This document shows positions 1 through 5,990 of a DNA stretch of 8,224 nt, piece by piece. A program made the translations under genes and the position numbers. The stretch is from Candidatus Zipacnadia bacterium (GTDB lineage Bacteria; Armatimonadota; Zipacnadia; Zipacnadales; UBA5352): NCBI GenBank assembly GCA_029820915.1, contig JALGUI010000139.1, positions 1-8,224 of the forward strand, in the 5' to 3' direction. Position 1 is the stretch's first letter. Each line of letters starts with the position of its first letter. Under the pieces are notes generated by a model. That model searched no databases. It saw only the letters and a list, made by a program, of their open reading frames with translations, and had not been told where the DNA came from.

Positions 1-470
1 CCGCTGACGTTCTCGGCGCGGCCGGCCGCGCGCACCAGGATCGGGCACGGCTCCTCCTGGTCGAGGGTGATGGTCTGGCTGATCTGTGACTGGTCGGCCG
101 TGGAGGCGTTGCTGAACCGGGCCGACGCGCCGCCCCAGTGCGCCACGTCGGTGTCCACGTCGAAGCTGCCCGAGCCGGCCCACCCGTTGAGTCCGTCCTC
201 GAAGCCGGGGTTACGCACCAGGTTCGCCTCGGCCGGGATGTAGAGCATGGCGCCCGCGACGCGCTCAGTCACATCCCCGACGGTGGCGGTGGCGATGATC
301 TCGACGGAGCCGGCCTCGGCCCCCTCGCCCGGCTCGACGAGCAGGCTGGTCCGCTCCTCCTGCCCGGCGTCGAGGCGCAGCGAGCGCGCCTCGGGCGCCC
401 GCCAGCCCTCCGGCGCGTTCAGCGTCAGCCGCACCTCGGCCGCCTGCGCGCGGTTGTTGCGCACCGTGAC
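1..470 (-). CDS. C-terminal part of the large secreted protein: Ig-like and carbohydrate-binding-like domain, truncated by the window edge
   Basis: After the 28-bp duplication the frame returns to that of the start codon and stays open to position 1. It begins VTVRNNRAQAAEVRLTLNAP, an Ig-like or NEW3-like strand pattern, and continues GWRAPEARSLRLDAGQEE and SVEIIATATVGDVTERVAG. From about position 214 down comes AEANLVRNPGFEDGLNGWAG, then DVAHWGGASARFSNAS, matching the start of CBM4/9-like jelly rolls that bind polysaccharide at the cell surface or outside the cell. There is no independent start with a ribosome binding site, so it is unlikely to be a gene of its own. The stop codon lies outside the window. 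Confidence 0.6.
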
Positions 471-1485
471 CGCGACCCGGAAGGCCCCCGTGCCCGGCCG
501 CGACCCGGAAGGCCCCCGTGCCCGGGTCCGTGCCCTCGCTGACGAGCCCGACGCTCAGGGGCCTGACGACCTGGACCGTCCGCGTCACGCGGATCGGCGC
601 CGCCGCGCCCTCCGGGCCGAGCATCGCCTTGCCGATGAGCGTCAGCACCTCGCCTACCTGGGCGTCGGCCGGCACGCTCAGCACGCCACCGTCCTCGGTC
701 GGGCGCAGCTCGGCATTGCCCTCGACGGCGACCGTAGTGCGCACCGGCAGGCCACCCGTGTCGCCGATGGCGAAGCGCACGGGCGCCTCGTCCCCGGCCG
801 CCACGGCGCCGGGGGCCTCAAGCGTCGGCGCCTGGATGCCCAGCGACCCCAGCAGCGCCAGCGTGAGGTTGCCCTCCACCGCGTCGAGGTCACGCAGCGC
901 CCGGCGACAGCCGTTCTCCGCGCCCTCGACCGCGATCCACTCGCGCAGGGCGGTCGAGCGCGCGCCGACGTCCAGGAGAGCCTGGCGCGACGCCTGGCTC
1001 GTCAGCCCCGCGGCCACGGCGTCGCCCGCGGCCTCGATCGCCGTGCGAAGCTGGCGACCGCCGGCGGCCAGTCGGCCCTCCAGCGCAGCGGGCACCGACT
1101 CGTACCAGCGCGAGAAGTCGGCGTTCTCCACGTAGTCATCGGCAAGGCCGTCCGTGATGGTAATCGACGCGATCTTCAGCCTGCCGCTCACGCCGGCGGC
1201 CATCTCGGGCCGCAGGTAGATGGCGCGCAGGGGCTCCTCGGCCGCGATGGTGAACTCGAAATCCTGGTAGTCGTACGTCCCCTTGGGTAGCTCGAAGCTC
1301 TCGGTGGTGTAGTGGCTGAAGCTCGGGCTGACCCAGGCGTGGCGGGCGAGTATGCGCAGATCCCCCTCGCCCTCGATGCCCTCGGCGGCGGCCCGCACGT
1401 GGATCGTCGCGGGCGCGGCCTCGGGCTGGAAGAGCATCGCCCACTGCCACGCCATCTGCGCCCCGCGGTCGGTGCCGTCGAGCAC
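265..1485 (-). CDS. Middle part of the large secreted protein: jelly roll, helical segment and Ig-like domain
   Basis: This frame is open from 1518; the coordinates given are the longest GTG-initiated reading. No Shine-Dalgarno was identified, and an in-frame TGA at 1521-1519 lies immediately before it, so it is best seen as the continuation of the upstream barrel protein after a frameshift. True coding covers about 498-1516; below 498 the frame is wrong because of the 28-bp duplication. From the N-terminal side: a jelly-roll-like domain (DGWALVLDGTD, then FEFTIAAEEPLRAIYLRPE and LKIASITITDG), about 1500-1150; a helical, Ala/Arg/Leu-rich segment from FSRWYESVPAALEGRL to LTLALLGSLG, about 1130-850, possibly a spacer or coiled region; then Ig-like strands (APVRFAIGDTGGLPVRTTV, LSVPADAQVGEVLTL), about 850-525. 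Such modules usually add binding or spacing to secreted glycan-active enzymes. Confidence 0.6.
   Translation of the reverse strand: MLDGTDRGAQMAWQWAMLFQPEAAPATIHVRAAAEGIEGEGDLRILARHAWVSPSFSHYTTESFELPKGTYDYQDFEFTIAAEEPLRAIYLRPEMAAGVSGRLKIASITITDGLADDYVENADFSRWYESVPAALEGRLAAGGRQLRTAIEAAGDAVAAGLTSQASRQALLDVGARSTALREWIAVEGAENGCRRALRDLDAVEGNLTLALLGSLGIQAPTLEAPGAVAAGDEAPVRFAIGDTGGLPVRTTVAVEGNAELRPTEDGGVLSVPADAQVGEVLTLIGKAMLGPEGAAAPIRVTRTVQVVRPLSVGLVSEGTDPGTGAFRVAAGHGGLPGRGHGAQQPRAGGRGAADAERAGGLAGARGALAAPRRRAGGADQPARRAGRGGRGRLRRDHRHRHRRGCD
470..525. repeat. Exact 28-bp tandem duplication that shifts the reading frame
   Basis: Positions 470-497 and 498-525 are identical over 28 bases and directly adjacent. 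Because 28 is not a multiple of three, the second copy shifts the minus-strand frame of the large secreted gene. With one copy the protein reads GTGAFRVAVTVRNNRAQ without a stop; with two, it turns into low-complexity Gly/Ala/Arg sequence that stops at 265. Replication slippage or an assembly duplication could produce this. Confidence 0.93.
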
Positions 1486-3647
1486 CAGCGCCCAGCCGTC
1501 GTCGAGCGGCTCGCGCGCTCAACGGTGTCACGGCACTGTCCGAGGCGCCACAGCGCCGCCTGCCGCGGGGTGGCGAGCTGGAGCATCATGACGCCGTCGG
1601 CCTCGAGGTCCAGATCGGCCGACAGCGCGTCGCCGTCGCGGCGCAGCTCAACGGCGCGGCCGCTGACCACGTCCATGCACCGCACCGCGCCCGCGTCGCT
1701 CCCGAGCGCGCCCGCGTCCACCCGCAGCGTGGTGGGATGTGGGTCGGCGTCCTCATTGAGCAGCGTCAGCCACACGATGCCGTCCTCACCCGGGCCGTAG
1801 CGCTCGACGAAGACGCGCTCGTTGGACGAGCGCGCGTGCGTGACCGGCTCCCAGCCCGCCGCCGCCAGCGTCTGCACCAGCGGCACGTACTTCCGGTGCA
1901 GGTCACGGTCGCGCTCGTAGTACTCCGGGTGGTCCCAGTGGCGGCCGCCCGGCCCCAGGCCGCTGGGCGACCAGTCGAAGAAGCCGGGGAAGATGCCGTA
2001 GGCCAGCGCGCGCTTCATGAACAGCTCGATGTCCTCGTGGTCATAGCTCAGCTCGTAGTTGCCCTTGAGCAGCGTCAGGATCGGCTTGTGTCGCGCGATC
2101 GTGCGGATGTAGTTCATGTTCTCGCGCGAGATGCGCAGCCCCACCTCGCCGCCGAACACGTCCAGCCACGGGGCCACGAAGAAGCTCGAGCCGAAGGCCC
2201 CGTTCATCATGGTGATCTGACCGCGCGGGTGCAGCATCTCGGCGGCGGCCCTGGCGAAGGCGCAGGACGAGAAGAAGTTGTTCAGCACCGGCCTGTTCGC
2301 CACCGGGTCCCAGATGGGCGGGGCCTCGGAGGTGCGGAAGTGGTCGGCGCGGTAGTTCAGCCCGCTGCTCAGCCCGTCGTAGTAGAACCCGTCCAGATGC
2401 CCTCCGGTCCTCTCCAGAATGCTCTCGGTGCGCGCAGTCGCCTGCTCGAGGGTCCAGGCGCCGTAGGGCAGTTCGGGATCGAGGTTGAACTGCGCGATGA
2501 TGTGGCCGTAGACGCGCGTCTGGTGGATGTTGAGCTTCCCCTCGGCATCGTACAGGCCGACGGCCGGGTACACCCCCGCATCTCCCGTGCGCTTCCGGAA
2601 CTGCTCCGTCATCACTTCGACGAGCACCTCGTGCGGCGGGAGCGGGTCCTGCTCCGGGTCGTGGTCGGGGATGTTCGCGAACATCCCCGCGTGCGTGAGG
2701 TAGATGGTGTCCTGCACATCGATCTGGTCGTCGTACGCGACCTCGCGCGCGCCCTCCTGCAGCCCGAAGCGGAACTCGTTGACGTTGTCGATCTGCGACA
2801 GCGGCGCGAAGGCCATCCACTGGCCGGGCCGGTCCACATAGACCTCGAATACCTCGGGGTAGAGGGCGTAGTAGCGCGCCAACGCATCGCGGAAGGCCCA
2901 CTGCGGGTCACACGGGTACAGGCTGAAGCCGAAGCTCCAGCGATTGGGCTCGCGCGTGTCGGGCGACAGCGCGAGGTCGTAGACGATCTGCAGCCGCCGC
3001 GACTCGGGATCGTAGGCCGTGCGGAAGATGCACGGCCGATCCAGGGGCACCGCCAGGCAGAGCCCCACCGGGCCGGTGAGCACCGTGCAGAAGTTGCGGT
3101 TTGCGGCACCCATGCGCAGCGACGGCTTGTCGGTCCACTCCGGCAGGTCGGGCCACTCGCGCAGTGGCGTGACGTTCTCGTAGACCTCGCCGCGGCCGAT
3201 CTCGCGCGAGGTCTGCATGTCGTCATGCCAGCGCCAGCCGACCGCGTCCACCGGGAAGTTCAACCGCAACAGCACCCCGCGCGCGGGCAGGTCCTGCCGG
3301 CCGACCAGATCGCACGCAAAGCGCAACGCGCCGCCAGCCGGCTCGCAGGTCACGGTCGCGCCCGCCTGCAGCCCCTCGAACTCGACGGTCAGGCCCGAGC
3401 GAAGCGTGCCGCCCGTGGCGGTGCCCGCGACGAACTCGGGCCCGCGCGTCACGTCCGCCAGCTCCACCAGTGGGCACGCCTCGGCCTCGCCGAGCACGTC
3501 GCGTTCGGACACCGACACCGCAGTCACGTGCGCGGCGTCATCGACGGTCAGCGCGAGGTCCCCCCCCGCCAACGTCTCCGCTCCGGCTGTGCTCGACATT
3601 GCTATCACCGCGAGAATCACCGTTGGGATCACGCATGTCCTGGACAT
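1188..3647 (-). CDS. N-terminal part of the large secreted protein: signal peptide and probable TIM-barrel hydrolase domain
   Basis: The open frame runs from ATG 3647-3645 to a stop at 1188, but only the part down to about 1516 is true coding sequence (about 710 residues). The start is chosen because it gives a signal peptide (MSRTCVIPTVILAVIAMSST, then AGA before Glu, probable cleavage near residue 23) and a GGAGGT 11 nt upstream; longer in-frame extensions have no such features. Residues 30-300 are beta-rich, as in hydrolases with an N-terminal sandwich. Residues from about 310 look like a (beta/alpha)8 barrel: GLYDAEGK, HLDGFYYDGLSS (Asp419 and Asp424) and DVFGGEVGLR (Glu501) are acidic strand-end motifs of the kind that carry catalysis. 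A beta-sandwich follows (VWLTLLNEDADPHPTTLRV). I infer a glycoside hydrolase or related fold but cannot assign a family. The neighbouring aldolase is divergently transcribed. Confidence 0.7.
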   Translation of the reverse strand: MSRTCVIPTVILAVIAMSSTAGAETLAGGDLALTVDDAAHVTAVSVSERDVLGEAEACPLVELADVTRGPEFVAGTATGGTLRSGLTVEFEGLQAGATVTCEPAGGALRFACDLVGRQDLPARGVLLRLNFPVDAVGWRWHDDMQTSREIGRGEVYENVTPLREWPDLPEWTDKPSLRMGAANRNFCTVLTGPVGLCLAVPLDRPCIFRTAYDPESRRLQIVYDLALSPDTREPNRWSFGFSLYPCDPQWAFRDALARYYALYPEVFEVYVDRPGQWMAFAPLSQIDNVNEFRFGLQEGAREVAYDDQIDVQDTIYLTHAGMFANIPDHDPEQDPLPPHEVLVEVMTEQFRKRTGDAGVYPAVGLYDAEGKLNIHQTRVYGHIIAQFNLDPELPYGAWTLEQATARTESILERTGGHLDGFYYDGLSSGLNYRADHFRTSEAPPIWDPVANRPVLNNFFSSCAFARAAAEMLHPRGQITMMNGAFGSSFFVAPWLDVFGGEVGLRISRENMNYIRTIARHKPILTLLKGNYELSYDHEDIELFMKRALAYGIFPGFFDWSPSGLGPGGRHWDHPEYYERDRDLHRKYVPLVQTLAAAGWEPVTHARSSNERVFVERYGPGEDGIVWLTLLNEDADPHPTTLRVDAGALGSDAGAVRCMDVVSGRAVELRRDGDALSADLDLEADGVMMLQLATPRQAALWRLGQCRDTVERASRSTTAGRWCSTAPTAGRRWRGSGRCSSSPRPRPRRSTCGPPPRASRARGICAYSPATPGSARASATTPPRASSYPRGRTTTRISSSPSRPRSPCAPSTCGPRWPPA
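1512..1518. other. CG dinucleotide tract at the first frameshift point
   Basis: The tract CGCGCGC lies exactly where the minus-strand frame changes. Removing one CG unit restores continuous protein (VEREPLDDGWALVLDG). The downstream frame has an in-frame TGA at 1521-1519, so it cannot start further upstream. A 2-base slippage is the simplest repair; a missing single base is an alternative. Confidence 0.65.
3560..3567. repeat. Homopolymer of eight C (eight G on the coding strand) in the early coding region
   Basis: Eight consecutive C on the plus strand encode Gly28-Gly29 and flanking bases of the secreted protein, a few codons after the predicted signal peptide cleavage site. The frame is intact here. 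Tracts of this length are prone to slippage, and here a length change would leave only the signal peptide and a few residues. Confidence 0.8.
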
Positions 3648-3658
3648 GGCTCTCTCCC

Positions 3659-3664
3659 ACCTCC
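3659..3664 (-). promoter_or_regulatory. Ribosome binding site of the large secreted gene
   Basis: GGAGGT on the minus strand ends 11 nt before ATG 3647-3645. It is a full Shine-Dalgarno match at slightly long spacing and supports this start over in-frame starts further upstream. Confidence 0.6.
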
Positions 3665-3725
3665 GTCTGTGTCGCCGCACGAGGAGATACTTCGCGATCC
3701 GGACCGCGGTTCCCTCGTGATCGGC

Positions 3726-3766
3726 CGGGCTTCTGCAGGTGCGGGGGCCGGCGAGGGCGAAGCCCG
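3726..3766. repeat. 8-bp inverted repeat in the divergent spacer
   Basis: CGGGCTTC (3726-3733) pairs with GAAGCCCG (3759-3766) across 25 bases, in the 163-bp spacer between the two divergent genes and 45-85 bases before the aldolase start. It could be a leader hairpin or operator, but GC-rich DNA gives such matches by chance. No convincing -35/-10 pair was found in this spacer for either direction. Confidence 0.35.
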
Positions 3767-3800
3767 ACCCAGCGCAGCCGCGGAGATCGCCGCAGGAAAT

Positions 3801-3807
3801 GGAGAGG
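3801..3807 (+). promoter_or_regulatory. Ribosome binding site that decides the aldolase start
   Basis: GGAGAGG lies just before ATG 3811, with six bases between GGAG and the start codon. An in-frame ATG at 3799 has only AGGA one base upstream, too close for good initiation, so 3811 is preferred. Confidence 0.65.
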
Positions 3808-3810
3808 CGA

Positions 3811-4563
3811 ATGGTCAGCAATCGAGCCCTCGACAAGATACGTGCCGGCGAGCCCGCCTTCGGGCTGTCCATGGGGATGAACGACTCCGTCGTCGCCGAG
3901 CTGTTCGCATGCAGTGGCGTGGACTGGGTCTGGATCGACGATCAGCACGGGACCTTCGACCGAGACTCGGTCCTGCGCGCCATCCAGGTGATCAGTCCGA
4001 CCGGCACATCGCCGATCGTGCGGGTGGCATCGAACGAGTTCTTCCGCATCGGCCGAGCGCTGGACGCCGGGGCGCTGGGCGTCATCGTGCCGATGGTGAA
4101 CTCGCCGGAGGAGGCGGAGGAGGCCGTCTACGCCGCGAAGTACCCTCCACGCGGCGGACGTTCCAGCGGCGGCGCGCGCCTGACACTCATGGGCGACGAC
4201 TACGCGGAGGCGGCCAACGACAACACGCTCGTGGCCGTGATGGTCGAGACGCGCCGGGCCGTCGAGTGCATCGAGGAGATCGCCGCCGTCGAGGGCGTGG
4301 ACTGCGTGATGCTGGGGCCCGCCGACCTGTCCATGTCGCTGGGCGTCGAGCGCGGCTCGGATGAGCACGAGGCGGCCATTGCCGAGGTGCTCGCCAAGAC
4401 CACCGGCGCCGGCAAGGCCGCGGGCATGCCGTGCGGGACCGTAGAGGACGGCGTTGCCCGCGCCGAGCAGGGCTTCACGCTGATCCACTGCGGCTCGGAG
4501 TTCGGCATGCTGCGCGCGGGGATCGCGCGCGTCCAGCAGGCCCTGGGCATCGCTCCCCACTGA
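3811..4563 (+). CDS. HpcH/HpaI-family class II aldolase
   Basis: This is a 250-residue cytoplasmic enzyme, the usual length for the family (E. coli HpaI, RhmA and GarL are about 250-270). Members cleave 2-keto-3-deoxy or 4-hydroxy-2-keto acids to pyruvate plus an aldehyde, using a divalent metal. Visible family features: WIDDQHG with catalytic His46; IVRV with Arg71, the pyruvate-binding arginine; DAGALGVIVPMV; KYPPRGGRS; MVETR with metal ligand Glu146; LGPADLSMSLG with metal ligand Asp172. All key residues are present, so it should be active. Gln45 stands where HpaI has Glu next to the His, as in other QHG-type members. The start at 3811 is set by its ribosome binding site. The sulfatase-like gene follows after 44 bp on the same strand, so the two probably share a transcript. 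The aldehyde product cannot be predicted; a sugar-acid substrate is inferred from context. Confidence 0.92.
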   Translation: MVSNRALDKIRAGEPAFGLSMGMNDSVVAELFACSGVDWVWIDDQHGTFDRDSVLRAIQVISPTGTSPIVRVASNEFFRIGRALDAGALGVIVPMVNSPEEAEEAVYAAKYPPRGGRSSGGARLTLMGDDYAEAANDNTLVAVMVETRRAVECIEEIAAVEGVDCVMLGPADLSMSLGVERGSDEHEAAIAEVLAKTTGAGKAAGMPCGTVEDGVARAEQGFTLIHCGSEFGMLRAGIARVQQALGIAPH

Positions 4564-4593
4564 GCCGCGACACCGCAACGTCCCGACAACCGC

Positions 4594-4599
4594 AGGTGA
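4594..4599 (+). promoter_or_regulatory. Ribosome binding site for the GTG start of the sulfatase-like gene
   Basis: AGGTGA lies eight bases before GTG 4608. The in-frame GTG at 4596 overlaps this motif, so 4608 is the better start. The protein then begins NKPNVLLVVLDSARAD, where sulfatase-superfamily proteins normally begin. Confidence 0.65.
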
Positions 4600-4607
4600 C
4601 CGCGTCC

Positions 4608-5984
4608 GTGAATAAGCCGAATGTGCTCCTTGTCGTGCTCGACTCGGCACGGGCCGACCGGTTCTCGTGCTACGGCTACGACAAGCCAACGACGCCGAAC
4701 ATCGACCGCATTGCCGACGAGGGCGTGCTGTTCGAGGAGTGCTGGAGCGAGTCCTCGTGGACGCTGCCCGTCAGCTTCACGCTGCTGACCGGACTGGCGC
4801 CCCGCGAGCATCGCGCCGAGCCGTTCCTGAAGTTGCCTGATGGCCTGCCGACGCTGCAGGACGCACTGAAGCTCGGCGGGTACCGGACGCTCCTGGGCTC
4901 GGCAAACGCGTTCATCGGCCCCTTCACGGGCCTGGACCGCGGCTTCGGCCGCCGTTACATGCCCGTGCATGTCAAACGGTTCTTCAAGCCGCTCATCAAG
5001 TACGGCCTCGCCCGCCTGGGATGGACGGACTGGGGCGGAGCCTCGCTCACGCGCGCGATGCTGCGCTTCGTCCGCGATTGCCCCCGACCATGGTTCGGGC
5101 TCCTGTGGTACAACGACTGCCACCACCCCTATATCGGGCGCCCGCCCTTCCGCACAGCACTGCTCAACAGGCCGATGTCGCTGAGCCGACGCATCGAGCT
5201 GATGTCGCGCATGCGGGACATGCAGGAGCTGGCGGCGACACTGACTGATGAGGACCGCCAGGACCTCAGCGGTCTCTACGACGGCACCGTGGCCTACAGC
5301 GACCATCTTGTGGGAGTCCTGCGCGCCGGCCTGGAGGAGCTGCGCCAGTGGGATGATACCGTCCTCGTCGTGATCGCCGACCACGGCGAGATGCTCGGCG
5401 AGCACGGGCTGACCAGCCACGGTCGGCCGGCGGGGATGTACCGGACGCTGCTGCGCGTGCCGCTGATCGTGCGCGCCCCGCGCATGATGCCCGCCGGACA
5501 TCGTAGCGACGCGCTCGTGCAGCTCGCGGACGTGACGGAGACCTTCGCGGCCATCGCCGGCAGGCTCGATGCATTGCCAGGCACCGCCACCAACCGCATC
5601 GACCTGCGCGACGCCGCCACCGGACAGGGGCGACCCTTCGCCGTGTCCGAACGCGCCAAGTGGCCCGAGCGGAAGCTGCGGCGCGCACAGCGCCGCAACC
5701 CGCACTTCAACTTCGACCCCTTCGCGGGCCACATGGCCGCCTTCGTTCAGGAGGGGTGGGAGCTCATCACGGCGGAGACCGGCCGCAATGAGCTCTACGA
5801 CCTCTCGGCCGATCCCGAGCAGACCGGGGACCTCATCGACGACGAGCCCGAGCAGGCCCGCCGCCTGCGTGAGGCCCTGCGGCAGTGGCAGGAGCGCGTC
5901 CTGCCTCACCCGATGGCCGATGGTCGGGCCGAGCGGGAGGACCCGGCGGTGCGCAAGCACCTCGAGGGCATGGGCTACTTCTAG
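4608..5984 (+). CDS. Sulfatase/alkaline-phosphatase superfamily hydrolase with Thr at the nucleophile position
   Basis: 458 residues, GTG start, no signal peptide or membrane segment seen, so probably cytoplasmic. The superfamily pattern is clear: NVLLVVLDSARADRFSCYGY (metal ligand Asp12), TTPNIDRIADEGVLF, SWTLPVSFTLLTGLAPREH, LLWYNDCHHPYIG, VVIADHGEMLGEHG (metal ligands Asp258 and His259), LLRVPLIVRAP, and the sulfatase-like C-terminal phrase NELYDLSADPEQTGDL. In true sulfatases the motif is Cys/Ser-x-Pro-Ser/Ala-Arg, with the first residue turned into formylglycine. Here it is Thr52-Leu-Pro-Val-Ser, so no formylglycine can form. Thr is the nucleophile in related phospho-enzymes (NPP, EptA and LtaS types), so a phosphodiester or phosphonate ester substrate, or a lost activity, is as likely as sulfate ester. 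It lies downstream of the aldolase, probably co-transcribed. Confidence 0.88.
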   Translation: MNKPNVLLVVLDSARADRFSCYGYDKPTTPNIDRIADEGVLFEECWSESSWTLPVSFTLLTGLAPREHRAEPFLKLPDGLPTLQDALKLGGYRTLLGSANAFIGPFTGLDRGFGRRYMPVHVKRFFKPLIKYGLARLGWTDWGGASLTRAMLRFVRDCPRPWFGLLWYNDCHHPYIGRPPFRTALLNRPMSLSRRIELMSRMRDMQELAATLTDEDRQDLSGLYDGTVAYSDHLVGVLRAGLEELRQWDDTVLVVIADHGEMLGEHGLTSHGRPAGMYRTLLRVPLIVRAPRMMPAGHRSDALVQLADVTETFAAIAGRLDALPGTATNRIDLRDAATGQGRPFAVSERAKWPERKLRRAQRRNPHFNFDPFAGHMAAFVQEGWELITAETGRNELYDLSADPEQTGDLIDDEPEQARRLREALRQWQERVLPHPMADGRAEREDPAVRKHLEGMGYF

Positions 5985-5990
5985 CCGCGC

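Larger units (their letters stand above)
1..3647 (-). pseudogene. Large secreted multidomain glycoside-hydrolase-like protein with carbohydrate-binding-like domains; two frameshifts, 3' end outside window
   Basis: Read as one gene, this encodes about 1,205 residues in the window and continues past the left edge. Domain order: signal peptide; beta-rich N-terminal domain; probable (beta/alpha)8 barrel; beta-sandwich; jelly roll; about 90-residue helical segment; Ig-like domains; second jelly roll starting NLVRNPGFEDGLNGW, a typical carbohydrate-binding-module opening. The frame is broken twice. Removing one CG unit at 1512-1518 joins the first two parts as DTVEREPLDDGWALVLDG, and removing one copy of the 28-bp duplication at 470-525 joins the second and third as FRVAVTVRNNRAQ. 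Both joins give sensible protein with no stops. The insertions total 30 bases, so the left-edge frame equals the start frame, but a stop at 1188 would end translation of the unrepaired gene. A genuinely decayed gene, slippage variants and assembly errors are all possible. The exact enzyme family is not recognised. Confidence 0.75.

Noticed and set aside
470..525. CRISPR repeat pair
   Set aside because: The two 28-bp copies are directly adjacent with no spacer and lie inside a coding region.
3665..3800. Divergent promoters in the spacer between the secreted protein and aldolase genes
   Set aside because: Only weak -10-like matches (for example around 3685-3692) without a -35 at proper spacing, so no promoter was annotated.
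1737..4364. Very long open frame on the plus strand opposite the secreted protein gene
   Set aside because: It is Arg/Val/His-rich, has no family motifs, and runs across the divergent spacer and into the aldolase in the wrong frame. It is a by-product of GC-rich codon use on the other strand.
4200..5960. 586-codon open frame on the minus strand opposite the aldolase and sulfatase-like genes
   Set aside because: Low-complexity composition without motifs, while the plus strand shows clear family residues in both genes.
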